Below, piece by piece: positions 32,562 through 44,300 of a stretch of DNA of 64,000 bases (position 1 is its first letter; every line of letters begins with the position of its first letter). Source of the DNA: Lepas anatifera (taxonomy: Eukaryota > Arthropoda > Thecostraca > Lepadidae); assembly GCA_034440635.1 (NCBI GenBank), contig JAOTON010000897.1:4556001-4620000 (forward strand). The letters run 5' to 3'. The notes under the pieces were generated by a model. The model ran no database searches. It had not been told where the DNA came from and saw only the letters and a list, made by a program, of their open reading frames with translations. The position numbers were made by a program, and so were the translations under genes.

Positions 32562-33587
32562 GCAGTTAGTATGGCGAATGACTTGTTAGCGGCCAGAAAT
32601 TGTTGAGCTTGACTTGGTCGTCAGAGCTTGTGACTTGTTTAGGTTTAGCTGTCAGAATATTGTTCAAGATGGCGCAAAATCAAAGAACTGTGTAAATAAT
32701 TCACTAAATGTCCCTATCTGTTCTGTCTGTAACTATCAAAATTGTTCACATGTAACCTGTCCTGATGTTTTGGTTTTTGAAGAGGTGCAAAATAATATGT
32801 TGCAAATCCAGAACGCTCTTTTAATGGAGAGCGAACGATAAATAGCACGATATGAGTAGAGAAGGAAGTGAAACCACACCAGAGGCGGCAACCCGGAGCA
32901 TTTTTCACTAAGCCACATCTGAAAAAGAGCTGAAATCAGTTTTGAGATCGAAGAGCAGGCATTAAAGCGAAACAACACAGTGAAACAGGAAATCAACACC
33001 AGCGGCGTAAAAATTTTGCCTGACAGGTGATATTGAATTATCAGCAACCGATATTCACGTGCATTTTTTTCATTTAAAAATCATGGTACTGTAACGAACA
33101 TTTTTTCTTTATATCCAATTAAGCCTTAAAATTCGTCCAGGAGATAGGCTGCTCTCCTCCCGTCTAACTGAGCTGTATTTGTGTGTGCCGATGGGGCGCG
33201 AGTGTGTGTGTATCTGTTGGGAAGGCTCGCACGCAATCTGGCCCCCGGCTGGGATGGCTCCCCCTGTCCCCCTCCCGATGGCGACGCCCGGTCTGCCCTA
33301 AATACCTTGGCTTCCCTGAGCGCCTGGATCCAGGCCGACCGTTGGGGGGGGGCAAAGCGCCCTAAAATCAGGAAAACATGGATTTTGAAGAAAATCGAAA
33401 AAATCGAGATTGGGGGAATTGCCCTGTTTGCCCCCTGGATCTTCCTGTGGGGAAGGGGAGGGTGGAGTGCGGGCCCGCTGCCCTTTGGGTGCACTACTGT
33501 TTTTGATAATCACATTGCTTTCCAATGATATGTTTGTTCGCAGGTTGGTATATGTTTCGGAAGAGTGGCAATGTGGGCTGTCCTTTA
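32562..33587. other. unassigned stretch
   Basis: No gene recognised. The GC-rich 33190-33500 interval yields overlapping ORFs in several frames without motifs, including a GGTTGGGGGGGGGCAAAG run; this is probably a repeat. Confidence 0.4.
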
Positions 33588-33590
33588 TAA

Positions 33591-33648
<58 letters not shown>
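33588..33648. repeat. (TA)n microsatellite
   Basis: TA array with one phase slip at about 33611. Confidence 0.95.
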
Positions 33649-33652
<4 letters not shown>

Positions 33653-34026
33653 GTATTGCCCTTTATATTGAAAAATTAATGATGATAATTGGGGTTTAAG
33701 AGCACGTCAACTGCTAAGGCTAAATGTGCCCAGTTTGAAAAATTAACGAGATTTCAGTCAAATTATAAATATGTTTTTTGTAGGTAGTCAGTTCAATAGG
33801 AAAATGTGCCCAAAATAATACGCTTTTGGTTCTAGAAAGGGTCATTACTTTTCGGCAACAAGTTTAAGATTTACCGACCGGAATGATAAATAATTTTTTG
33901 CAAACATTTTGAACGCGGTTTATTCAGGTCATTTATAGGGATTATTCAAATCACCGGTATTCGTTTTTGTGTTCATATTTAAAAAAAACTGCATCGGCTG
34001 TTTTCTAACAAATGTCTCTCACTTTC

Positions 34027-34131
34027 AGAGAATGCCTCGTTTTGGACCACGCACCACCGAGCGCGGGACTCGACTGGAGACGGTCCATGAAGCTAAAGTG
34101 AAGGCCGAAGATGCAGACGTGTTCGCATTAG
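34027..34131 (+). other. exon-like ORF segment
   Basis: A CTTTCAG acceptor precedes MPRFGPRTTERGTRLETVHE, EAKVKAEDADVFALGCFY, which ends at a possible GTATAAA donor. The peptide is not recognised. It could be a lone exon of a host or transposon gene. Confidence 0.25.
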
Positions 34132-34182
34132 GATGTTTCTATGGTATAAATAAATCGTCGAAATTCGTACGGCTTTAGCATG

Positions 34183-34415
34183 GTACAATTGACCCCCGGT
34201 GCTGTTACAATTGCCCCTCACGTGGGGTCAATTGTAACAGCTGGTGTAAATTTTAAGAGGTGAAATTTTGACCCCTAATTTGTTTCATTTTGAAATATTT
34301 CTACGTCTGTCACATTGCAAAATCTTCAAAGATGATGAAAATATAGTTAAAAGTGCTCTAACTCAAAGCAATATTTCTCCAGAACCAAAAATTTGAAATA
34401 TGTTACAATTGACCC
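34183..34415. repeat. inverted-repeat element with TTACAATTG core
   Basis: Four copies of TTACAATTG[A]CCC/GGGTCAATTGTAA occur: 34183 and 34205 forward, 34225-34239 reversed, 34401 forward. The 34201-34241 block is a near-perfect palindrome centred on CACGTG. Probably a small non-autonomous transposon or its end. Confidence 0.6.
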
Positions 34416-34429
34416 AATCTCCCCTACAT

Positions 34430-34766
34430 TCGGCTGGCATCCGACCTCCGCGACCCGGCCGCCGAGCGGCGCTAGCCTTGCCCGGCTGTGTGCCGCGTTG
34501 GCGCGCGGATTGTGCGGACCGCCGCTAAAAAATGGCTGCCGGCCGCCGGCGCAAACTCAGAGACGGCACCAGCCAGTCGGCTGTCGCTCCGGCAGCGCGT
34601 AGGCGCATGCGCAGTTGCGGCCGCGCCTTCTGCTCAGGCGCGATTTGTCGATCGTCGCGCCACCGTGGTGGACGGTGGGCGAACTAGCGGCCCTCGCCGG
34701 CGCCGAAGGCGGCAACGGTGGCCTCAAGTCGGAGGGGGGCGTGGCGTTCTTCCGAAGCAGGCGTGA
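34430..34766. other. CpG-rich, non-coding
   Basis: High G+C with many CpG (GCGCGCGG, GCGCATGCGC). No motif in the overlapping frames. Ends just before the piggyBac TTAA. Confidence 0.4.
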
Positions 34767-35679
34767 GTGTGTTTAACCCATATATGCCGGTTGGGTCATA
34801 AATGACCCAAAAATATTCAGCAACTGTTCCTTCTTACAGAAGTACCATAAATTGGTTGAGCACGTGAAAATGTACTTCACGGCAACAATTGGACACTTTG
34901 CCGTCAAAATAGACCGTAAACACGATCACTGAACTTGCCAGCTTCGCTCAGAGCGTCTTTACAGGAGCGGGTGTTGTCGGCTCGGATCTCTGTCATAGCG
35001 CGGAGAGATAAGAGGCAAGTTAACTTATGTTTAATATTCATTTATAGTTACTGTTTCTTATTATTTATCCTGAATTATTGCTCTTGCCGTTGATGCTTTC
35101 ATAATAAGGTCAATAGAGGTGCAATACGCTTATTTTTTAAGTTTAATCTTTCTGGGTCATAAATGACCCACTCGGCAAATGTGTGCACGCTGTGATGAAG
35201 AATTGTGATTTTGTTCCAACGTTGCCGTTCGTTTGTAATGATTTCAAGTATCGCAACAACTCTGTATCACACGTAGGTACATACACATATGATCATTGGC
35301 AGACCTAGGAGCACATTTTGGAGGGGCCAAACCAACGTTTTTGGGGGCTAAATCGAAAAAAATCGCAAAAACATTGTATTTGAAAGACAAACGGTCAAAA
35401 TTGGGGTTTTTGGGGCGACAACACATACCATTCCAGGCTTTGGTTAGCCCCTTTGGCCCCCCTGAATCCGCCTTTTGAGTTTAATTTTGTTTTCTCTGCT
35501 TCAGAGTGACTGCTAATGACACTTTGGACACCCTTGAAGCGGAGGGTCGGGATGAAACCGAGTACGGAATAACTATGTATGTTTCAACCATCCGAAAATC
35601 CATGTGCAACGTCAGGCGCTGATTCAGGTGAAAGTGACACACCAAAGGGTATGTCACATCACTTACCTAGACATAGGCG

Positions 35680-35870
35680 GATCCAGAAGGGGGCAAAGGG
35701 GTAGGTGCCCCATCGACCCTCGGCGCCCCCTGAAAGGTCAATGGCGCCCATGATGCGAAAATCGGCGACCACCGATAGGACTTGGCGCCCACCTGATAGG
35801 TTTTGCCGGCCAAAGGTGGCACCCCCGGAAAGGTGCCACCCATTGGTATCCTGAATCTGCTTATGTTCCT
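35680..35870 (-). repeat. repeat Z, minus strand, inside piggyBac
   Basis: GGTGCCACC, TTTTGCCGGCCAAAGG and GATGCGAAAATCGGC are reverse-complement matches to the 15535 copy. Confidence 0.6.
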
Positions 35871-35879
35871 AGGCTTATC

Positions 35880-36582
35880 CTGGCGCCTGAAGTTGAGCTG
35901 ATGAGATCAAATGACATTTTTGAGGATGGCGATGGAGACGGGGATAGAGGGTCCCTGACGTCATTAGATGAACCTCCGGAAACAAAACAAAAGTAAGATG
36001 CGGCGACGTCTCTGGACTGATAGACCTGTGAAGAACCTCAAATACCTCCCACCGTTCCCGCCAATGTCTCTTCCCAACAGTGAGACCAACATGAAGGAGC
36101 ATAACCATTCTGCGTATAATTTATTCAGGCTCTTCGTCAATGACGAGTTCGTTCAGCAAACCGAGCTGTACGCGGTTCAGTGCAACGTTTGGGGGTAGAA
36201 TAATTTGTGTGATTTAACAACGCATCAATTGCTGAAGTAATATGGCATTGGAAGGGGGAAGGTAATTAGCTAGGCTTGAGCTATGGCAGGGCGCCAGATT
36301 CTGCCTCTTGGTGGGCTCGAACCCACAACACCCTGCACATACAGATGCGACCCCCAGGCCCCTCGCGAGTGGAGCACGAGAGCTGATGAGCTGCTGTCAT
36401 TCTTTGGAATTATGTTCCTATCCGGATGTGTAGACATGCCTTGTCGCAGGCTATACTGGAAGACTGATCCTGATCTCCGCAATAAGCTGGTTCGTTCGAT
36501 GAGACGAGACGCGCTCGACAAGCTCTCGGAATACCCCCTCCTGGCCGACAACTCCAGGCTGGATCGGTCTGATCCGTTCTGA
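35880..36582 (+). pseudogene. piggyBac transposase fragment (N-terminus and DDE start)
   Basis: Three frames in order: an acidic N-terminus (NDIFEDGDGDGD), then PVKNLKYLPPFPP, NLFRLFVNDEFVQQTELYAV (the elf-lff-dd-v-TN-YA block of piggyBac), and from about 36370 EWSTRADELLSFFGIMFLSG, MPCRRLYWKTDPDLRNKLV, DALDKLSEYPLLADNSRLDR (the block before the first catalytic Asp). It stops at DRSDPF, before the DDD residues. Stops and frameshifts at 35995 and 36196 separate the pieces. Without the catalytic triad it cannot transpose. Confidence 0.85.
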
Positions 36583-37044
36583 AATGTTAGATCAACTCAA
36601 CAGGTCACCAAAAGTCATCAACCACAAGGCATAAGGAAAGTAGCAAGACAGCGAGAGGTTTGCGGTGTGACGCTCGTTTCCGTGCGCAACAGTAAATGGT
36701 GGAAGTGCTGGTGTCAGTGGGTGTTTTTTGTTGTTGTAAATAAATCCTACATTGCTGATCGTTACAGATCTAAAACATACGGCATGTTTCACAGTGCCTA
36801 TTAGTATCAACTAAAGGCAGAGAATCAGCAGAGAAATTGTGCCGCCGTCGTAATCCGTTCCTTGACTTTTTGACTACCTTTCTGCCGGTTGGGTCATTTA
36901 TGACCCGGATGCACAGTGGGCTTCCTTTGGGAAGAATGTCTTATATTTTTGGTTTTCACATTATTTTTGCCCATCTGAACTTCCCCCTAGACGGAGAAAA
37001 CATAGCTCGAAAAGGAAAAAGTCCGGTGTATATGGGTTAATTTT

Positions 37045-38188
37045 TGTCACGGGTCCCGCCGCATGCAGGGGCGCTGGCACTGTGGTTTCACCGCAGGGTG
37101 CCTCCATATGGGCCTCTTCTCTTTCGTATTTTTAGGACCGATCATTTCAAAATACACGCAGAATGTAAACAATGTATCGTTTCCTTTTTTGACAGGCGTA
37201 TGGCGAAACGATGTTTTTTGTATTCTGCACGGCCATCACCTTGGCGGCCAGATTCGGTCCAGTTCACCTTAACACTCGGCCAGTCATATTTGACGTCGTT
37301 TTTCTTTTGTCGTAAATACCGTTTACAACCATATAGGTCCACACATTGAATGATTTAGCGCACAAAAACGCATCTGAAGTGAATAGAGGATATTACATTT
37401 GATATTTTAATCACGCGTTAACAGTGCGATTCGCGGATTCAGCAAACGCCCGTTGGCGCAATTTCCGTTCAAGTTTTTCCACCTGGCGACCGTCAACCTC
37501 GTGCTGCGTCCTCGCTGCCAATGAGGACGGCAAGCTCGGTACTCTTCAGCCTGTTTACCAGAAACTTTCCCCAGTCGTTTGGATGCGAAAATGGGCGCTC
37601 TTGTATTTCTAGTTGTCCGGAAATTTCATTCAGCAATAGAAACAGACACACGTAAGTTAACGCAGATGGCCACACGTATCTGGAGCATTGTTCGTAATTT
37701 ACTGAATTTCGTCAGCAGCATATCGCTGTTGTTTACGGGGCGTTTTCCCTCTCTATTAGAACGGGGCTCCCCTTTTTTGCTCCGTATTGGCGGCTTCCGC
37801 TACGATACCGCGGCCAAGTTTGGCGCGAGTTGGCCGCTACTGCAACGGGCGTCCGGTATTTTCGGCGGCTCGAGTGCCTGAGCCATTGCGTTTGGCTTCC
37901 ACCGGCGAACAATAGCGCGGCCTCCGGTACCGTCGGTCGCGAGCTTTCGCCGCTAGGATCGAGTCCGGTAAATTGCCAAGTGCGTCTGGCACAAGTGACT
38001 GCGACGGTGCGCTAGTGCGGACTGGCTGCGGTGTACTGACTGTAGCAACGTGGCGGCTAAACGCAGGAGAGCCGCTCCGGTCGCGGGGAGCGCGGCTTAT
38101 TTGTATTGTTCATCGTCCTCTTCATCGTTCCCGCTTACCTCTCCGAGCCCTCTGTCACTCTCACACCCACCCACACCCACACCCCCTC

Positions 38189-38189
<1 letters not shown>
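37045..38189. other. unassigned, CpG-rich in second half
   Basis: 37050-37790 has no recognised gene. From 37800 to 38150 the sequence is GC- and CpG-rich (GCGCTAGTGCGG, CGGCTAAACGCAGG) with no motif in any frame. It could be a CpG island or promoter; no TATA box or obvious first exon is seen. Confidence 0.35.

Positions 38190-38240
<51 letters not shown>
38190..38240. repeat. (TC)n microsatellite
   Basis: About 25 CT units preceded by CACCCACACCC. Confidence 0.95.
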
Positions 38241-38242
<2 letters not shown>

Positions 38243-38250
38243 CACACAAT

Positions 38251-38833
38251 CCGTCAGAATTAGTCTGACGGCGTGGTCTGGCGCGCGAGGGCCAGGCTTC
38301 GTCACAGATTCGTTATTTAGGGCTCCGTCACAATTAGTCTGACGGCGTGGTCTGGCGCGCGAGGGCCAGGCTTCGTCACAGAAGCGTTATTTAGGGCTCC
38401 GTCAGAATTAGTCTGACGGCGTGGTCTGGCGCGCGAGGGCCAGGCTTCGTCACAGAAGCGTTATTTAGGGCTCCGTCAGAATTAGTCTGAAGGCGTGGTC
38501 TGGTGCGAGGGCCAGGCTTCGTCACAGAAGCGTTATTTAAGGCTCCGTCAGAATTAGTCTGACGGCGTGGTCTGGCGCGAGGGCCAGGCTTCGTCACAGA
38601 AGCGTTATTTAAGGCTCCGTCAGAATTAGTCTGACGGCGTGGTCTGGCGCGAGGGCCAGGCTTCGTCACAGATTCGTTATTTAGGGCTCCGTCAGAATTG
38701 GTCTGACGGCGTGGTCTGGCGAGAGGGCCAGGCTTCGTCACAGAAGCCTTACTTAGGGCTCCGTCAGAATTAGTCTGACGGTGAGGTCTGGCGCGAGGGC
38801 CAGGCTTCGTCACAGAAGCGTTTTTATTAGGTT
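38251..38833. repeat. 72-74-bp tandem array, about 8 units
   Basis: Unit starts at 38251, 38325, 38399, 38473, 38545, 38617, 38689 and 38761. The first three periods are 74 bp and the later ones 72. Each unit has GTCAGAATTAGTCTGAC, an imperfect palindrome, and GAGGGCCAGGCTTCGTCAC. On the minus strand the 72-bp units keep one frame (24 codons, ASVTKPGPRARPRRQTNSDG), which explains the long ORF; there is no evidence it is a gene. Confidence 0.95.
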
Positions 38834-39617
38834 CCGTGAGGAGTTGTCCGATGACGGGGCTATGGGAGGGCCAGTCCTCTTTAGAGAAGCATATAGCCCT
38901 CCTATATTCGTTGTAGCACTGGCGGCGCGTTAGCATGGGGAATAGTCTAGCGTCGGTGTGCGGCGAAGTGTCAGCACCGGGGAGGAATTTGGAATTACCT
39001 CATCGAGGGGGCTGGCGTCGAGAGTGTGTAGGTCGTGCACTGCGTTGTTGCAGGGCAATTGAAGACGATTGAGCTTGGGGGTATAATAGAAGGGAGACTA
39101 GTCAGTTCTGAGCACCGCTCCTATGCGGATTAGTCGATGGGTAAGCATTCGGGGGAGGGCACGCACGCATGCGCGGGAGGGGTCACCGCAGGGTCCCATT
39201 CCGGGGTCGCCAACGGCGACTCCCTCCCTGTTCCAGATTGTTTTTTTATTGTGATTTCAGCTGTCACGTGTACTTTGCCATTGCATATCGTGTGACCGTG
39301 TCCTACCCCAAATGCAGCCACCGCCCCGTCGCCCGTCCGTCTCCCAATATAAATAAATTCTGTGAGTGCCCGCCCTCTTCCGTCGTTGCCCGGTGGACGC
39401 GCTGAGGCGACCGACGTGAACGACACGGCAGGCAGCAGCCCAGAAATATTAAAACACCCCCTCACAAACACTTTGAAATTTTTCTTTCAATTTGTTTCAA
39501 CATTCACTAATTTTAACATTTTAGCAGTTTGACTTTGCATTTTAACCGTGGTGTTTCATTTTACTTGCGTTCATCCTACTTGTGCTTATATTACCACAGT
39601 ACACATAGCATGTACAT
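38834..39617. other. unassigned
   Basis: No gene or named repeat recognised. Short frames only. Confidence 0.4.
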
Positions 39618-40352
39618 TTGTTTAGAATACATTATTTCACTGTATTTCCCCGTTTGCCACCGGAGGTGTTCGACGACTCCGATGACGACCCCGACTACGT
39701 TCCGGGGTCTCCCGGGGGTTTGGACAGCTGGCTGGCCTCAGAGTTTCCCGGCCTGCTGGACGCGGGACTGGAGGGAACCAGCCGCGCCTTCCCCAGCCGT
39801 GAGCCACATGATCAAAACCCTGTGCCAGCACCCGAGTCAACGATGCTACCGTGTGATTCTGGTTCTGAGTCCTTCACGGAAGAACAAGCACAAACCAAAG
39901 AAGAAACAGGGGAAGGTCAGGCATACTGGGAACCATCAGGGCTGTGGGAGGAGGCGAAAGGCAAAATCTGGTGCCCCGTTAGCCTGCGCCTCATCGAGCG
40001 CAAATACATGGAGAGGCACGTTTCGGAAAACGTTCTTTCCGACTGGCAATAAGCTGCAGCTTTCTGAAGAAGACCTCACCAAGTATGTGAACGCTGTAAA
40101 TGGTGATTACTTCGAGCGGTGCGCTGAGGAAGAATGGCGGTGTGGGTCGTGAATTCACGGGAAGATGGCGGGTTGGCGATCTGCACCTGTCCCGTCAGCA
40201 TGAAGGAAAGAATCTGCAAGCATGCCATCACGGTCGAGGTGTGGAGAGGGAAGATCGCCATCCCTGACGTCGCCAAACACGCTGTCGTTGGGCAGAAACT
40301 TAAAAGAGGCAGGCCTACCGCAACAGCGCCAGCCTTGCAGCATCAACATTAG
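39618..40352 (+). pseudogene. SWIM zinc-finger protein fragment, frameshifted
   Basis: Frame 1 encodes an acidic leader (VFDDSDDDPDYVPGSPGG) and IWCPVSLRLIERKYMERHV. After a shift at about 40025 the product continues LQLSEEDLTKYVNAVNGDYF, and after a second shift at about 40134 VNSREDGGLAICTCPVSMKE, RICKHAITVEVW. CTCP...CKH is a SWIM zinc finger (CxC...CxH), found in MULE-type transposases and in some host DNA-binding proteins. No MULE DDE core is seen. This may be the 3' part of a transposon gene or of a transposon-derived host gene. A polyadenylation-like AATAAATTAAG follows at 40440. Confidence 0.6.
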
Positions 40353-40734
40353 AAGCCGCATTGCGACGCTTCCGTATTTCATCTTTTTCTGTAGAGGTGG
40401 AACACTGTCTATCACAATACTTGCTGTCTGAGTACAAGTGAATAAATTAAGCGTAAAACACACCGGCATCTGAACGGACACGTGTGTGCCTAGCGCCTCT
40501 TCCTCTTTCCAAGGTGACGATAGGAAACAGTAAAATCCAAACAAGTTGGTGCCTTGCATGGTTTTAATTTGTTCGTTGATTGGTGAAATAAGCTTGAAAA
40601 GTTAAAGGCAAGAATTTATACCAGCATCCATACATCGCCATAGATAGAGATAGGAATTGGCTTTGATTTAGACTGCAATGTGTTTCACTGGACCCACAAT
40701 TAGACACAGCTCTGAGTGGGGGGGGGCATTTGCC

Positions 40735-40860
40735 CGTCCCAAGGTGCCCACAGGTTGCCCCTGCCCGAAATTATGAATAGGTCTAAGGTGTACCGCCCCT
40801 GCTGGGTGGGTAGCGATATTTCAGGAGGGCGCCATCGACCCCAGCGGGGCGCGTGTTAAG
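40735..40860 (+). repeat. repeat Z, partial
   Basis: GGTGCCCACAGG, GCGATATTTCAGGAGGGC and GCCATCGACC match other Z copies. Confidence 0.5.
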
Positions 40861-40991
40861 AGTTAATTTGCAGTCAGAGCGAAACGCCGTCGACAAGAGC
40901 TAATCATGCTCATTGGGATAAGCGACCTGTAATGTAATGCGCATGTGCATGAATCTAATCATGGAAATTTGACGATTTCGATTATATTCAG

Positions 40992-41092
40992 GTTTGCCAA
41001 GAGCTGGCCCGTTTGAAGGGCACGGAAAGCGCAGCCGCAGAGAAGCGAAGGTCGGTGAGCGAGCTCCGCGCAATCATTGATCGCGTGCCAGG
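40992..41092 (+). other. exon-like segment, coiled-coil-like peptide
   Basis: A TATATTCAG acceptor, a frame reading VCQELARLKGTESAAAEKRR, SVSELRAIIDRVP, and a donor GTAATA. A following ILRMEGKVAQLEVTEKVEEV frame after CCTACAG (41342-41441) ends in a stop. The two could be the last exons of the SWIM gene or of another gene. Charged and helical; unnamed. Confidence 0.3.
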
Positions 41093-41445
41093 TAATATTC
41101 GCTTTCATACAGATGACAGTCGGTGACGTACCCTTCAGTTACCATCTGCCCATCACATATGTTTGCACTTCTAGATGAAATTGACAAAATTAGTAATTAT
41201 GAAAATTTTTAATTCAGAAACTCTTGACGACTCAATAGCGTCACAGGACCCGATTCTGGCATGATCTCTAAGTCTTAATCTTCTGGTGAGTGTCCTCTTG
41301 TTTCACTGTTCTGTTAGTTAGTGTGAGTTTGATAACCTACAGATACTGCGAATGGAGGGTAAGGTTGCACAATTAGAAGTAACCGAAAAAGTGGAGGAGG
41401 TATCGGACTTCACGCTCTCCTCTGCGGCTCGGTGCTCATGATTAA

Positions 41446-42456
41446 CCCTCGCCCCACAGGGGCCATGGATGCCCCCTAGGGTTTTTCGGGATATAAAAAA
41501 CGACGAGGCGCAGTACCGCGGTTGAAGGCTCTATCTCTCACCCCATAATTTTCCCATCATCATTGAAATCTTCTATCCCGGGTCACCCAAGGCCAGGTCA
41601 CCAGGCGAGGTCAACCAAGGTCAACTCACTTCAACTTCCGAGCTCTATAAGAGCTACATTTCTTAGTCGATCAATTTGAAGCTTCCTACACTTCATGACC
41701 TCTCCAGGGTCTACACGATGTATATCCAGGATTTTTCGATTTCGTGACCAGAGGTCAGGTCACGAGGTGACCTCTCCCATTGAAAAATAATGGGGAAAAG
41801 TTGTCTTATGATGTAAAAGTCGCAAAAATAATAAAAAATGCTCAGCGTGCTCAGAAAAGCGTTCTTAGACACCCTTCCACGGATCCCAGGGACCATATTT
41901 GTACTTTGACCCCCAAGGTCATTCAACGTCGCGGGGGTCAAAAACAGTATTTTAACAATAACGTTTAACCTAATTAAGCTAGAGCGCTAAAGCAAACATC
42001 ACCGTGCATGTCTCGTCACTGGCTTTCATTTTACATACGGCAAGGTCCCTTTCTGACCTTTCTTGACCTCAGGTCATATAAGGTCAGAAGGTGACCTCTG
42101 GAGGAAAAAACCACTGGTGGGAGTTCATTACGCTCCAAAAGCGTAAAAAGGTCTGGCCTTTTCATATCAAATGTACTTTACCACATCTCAATAACTCTAA
42201 CTGCATAAGAGTTATGCCCAGTTTTCTTAAGCATTGCATATTTTAGTGAAAATAGCCTATCGTGGCCTAACTTGACCTATGGAGGTCAAACCATTGACCT
42301 GAGCGCCTAAACATGCAAAGTAATTTCTTACTGAATTCACGCGAGCTTTCTATTGCAGTTTGCAGATTTGCGCTAGCCTCTATATTTTCGGAGTTAGAGG
42401 GGGCCATCGATGGCCCGGGGGGCGAAGGTGGCGCCGGACCCCCGGTGAGGTGCGGG
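41446..42456 (+). mobile_element. AGGTCA-rich 1-kb TTAA MITE, copy 1
   Basis: Starts after TTAA (41442-41445) with CCCTCGCCCCACAGG, ends GGTGAGGTGCGGG followed by TAAG, a decayed TTAA. Reverse-oriented relative to 50387-51404 and similar along its whole length. No ORF of note. Contains many TGACCT/AGGTCA half-sites. Confidence 0.85.
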
Positions 42457-42849
42457 TAAGATTCATATATTTCCATCTGCATTCGAAATCCTTCGTACGT
42501 GTCTGATCCATCTGTCTGATCATCAGTTCTGAACGAAGTAAACGGCTTATGATACACACTTGCCTTGGTTCAGGTTATTTTTAATTGGTCTGATGGGATT
42601 ATTTGCCTTAACACTTTGCCGGCTTCGGCGTGAAGATTTCTATAGCATTTACTTGACTATTCTAGCTTTGCCAAATGGCTCACTGTGAAACACGATTCAC
42701 GCTTCAGGCTTTCCCCTATACAGCGTACATAGGAAAATAATTCCTCATGGGTAGCTTTTAAATCTGATGTGGTCATGCACTTTTGTAGAATTTTTAGTGA
42801 TCTATCTTAAAACGGTTCCTGTTTTTCGATACTTGTAGCAAAATTAGAT

Positions 42850-43864
42850 TCCTCGCCCCACTGGGGGTTCGCTGCCACTTTCGCCCCACCGGGCATCGAT
42901 GTTCCCATCTAACTCCGACAATATTAGGGTTAGCGCAAATCTGCAAAGTGCATTGGAAAGCCCGTGTGAATTCAGCATGGGTCTACTTTGGATGTTTAAA
43001 CACTTAGGTCAAAGATTTCACTTCCAGATGTCAAGTTGGGTCACAATAGGCTATTTTTACTAAAGTGAGCAATGCCTAAGAAACCTGGGCATAGCTCTCA
43101 TGTCATTACAACTATTGAGGTCTGGTAAAGTACATTTGATAGGAAAATGCCAGAGTTTTCTCCAGTATTTGACACATTATGACCTCCCGCCAATGGTTTG
43201 ACCTCCAGAGGGCAACCTTGACCTAGCATGACCTGAGGTTACGGAAGGTCATACAATAATCTTTTGTATAAAAAATCCAGTAGTGAGACATACACGATTA
43301 TGTTTAATTCAGCACCCTAGCTTGATTAGGCCAAAAGTTATCGTAAAAATACTGTTTTTTACCCCTGGTGACCTGTGATGACCTCAGGTAAATCAAAGGG
43401 AAAATATCATCTCTGGAAGACGTGAAAGGATTGCAATGAATGTTTTTTTCTGAGAAATCTGAGCATTTGCAATACTTTTTTGTGACGTTTAGATCATAAG
43501 ACAGCTTTTCCCGATGCTTTTTCAATGAAAGAGGTTACTTGGTGACCTGACCTCAGGTCACTAAATTGAAAAATTCCGGATATAAATTTTTAGACCCTGG
43601 AAGGGTCATCAAGTGTAAAAAGTTTCAAATCGATCTGCTTAGAAATTTAGCAGCGGTAAAGCTCAAAAGTTAAAGAGAGTTTACCTTGTTTGACCTCACC
43701 TGGTGACCTGCCCAAGTGTGGCCCGGGGCAAAAAGATTTCAGAAATTGGTGGGAAAATGATGGAGTGAAAGATAGCCCTCTCAACCGTGGTGCTGCACCT
43801 CGGCGTTTGTCTGCCATTCGGGAAAAACCTTAGGGGGCATCGATGCCCCCCGATGGGGCGAGGG
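42850..43864 (-). mobile_element. AGGTCA-rich 1-kb TTAA MITE, copy 2
   Basis: Same orientation as 50387-51404. Begins CCTCGCCCCACTGGGGG and ends CCCGATGGGGCGAGGG then TAAA. Both flanking TTAA sites are altered. It lies only about 390 bp from copy 1 and in opposite orientation. Confidence 0.85.
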
Positions 43865-43949
43865 TAAACTCTGACTGACGGAGATGCCTCGCTGGAAATC
43901 CGGCTAAGCAAGGTTTTCACAGAATAGTAAGTGACACGATTCAATTGTC

Positions 43950-44300
43950 ATGGCAGAAAAGACGATGGAGGGGCTGCTGACAGCTATGAAGGAGGCTGGG
44001 GAGATCCTTCTGCCCGAAGAGGATGCTGCAAGGTGCCTTCGCCCCTGCATCCTCTTCGTGAACGAGGAGGCATGCGGAGTATATGTGGAGGGCACGCTTG
44101 TGTGCACGATCACAGATGATGTGGAGGCGCTGGCACTTGGGGGTGCATGTTTTGCGGAGTTGGGGCAGCGCTTGACATACAGGGGCTGCAGACTCGCTGC
44201 AGCATGCCTCTGTTGTCAGGTGCTGCGCGCCGACGCCGTTCAGGGCGAGACGCTGAAGATTCTGGACAGATTTATGAAGAGCCTTATGAAAAGCCTTTAG
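43950..44300 (+). CDS. 116-codon orphan ORF with terminal hairpin
   Basis: An uninterrupted ORF starting MAEKTMEGLLTAMKEAGE and including EEACGVYVEGTLVCTITDDV, LAAACLCCQVLRAD, ending FMKSLMKSL. It is unusually Cys- and Ala-rich, with a balanced acidic/hydrophobic pattern that looks more like a folded protein than chance sequence. GC content is higher than the flanks. The stop codon lies at the edge of an 18-bp stem-loop. I do not recognise the family. It could be a small host gene, an exon, or an ORF of an unnamed element. Confidence 0.35.
   Translation: MAEKTMEGLLTAMKEAGEILLPEEDAARCLRPCILFVNEEACGVYVEGTLVCTITDDVEALALGGACFAELGQRLTYRGCRLAAACLCCQVLRADAVQGETLKILDRFMKSLMKSL

Larger units (their letters stand above)
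34777..37036 (+). mobile_element. piggyBac element, internally deleted
   Basis: Bounded by TTAA at 34773-34776 and 37037-37040. Ends read CCCATATATGCCGG and, on the other strand, CCCATATACACCGG. The subterminal palindrome GGGTCATAAATGACCC is present near both ends (34793 and about 36888, the latter as its ATTTATGACCC form) and again at about 35154. It encodes only the N-terminal and early DDE parts of a piggyBac transposase, followed by non-coding sequence, so it is non-autonomous. Confidence 0.88.

Noticed and set aside
38251..38833. CRISPR array
   Set aside because: Units are contiguous tandem repeats without unique spacers, in a eukaryotic setting.
38391..38936. 181-codon minus ORF with 24-residue repeats
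   Set aside because: A by-product of the 72-bp tandem period; no start context or motif.
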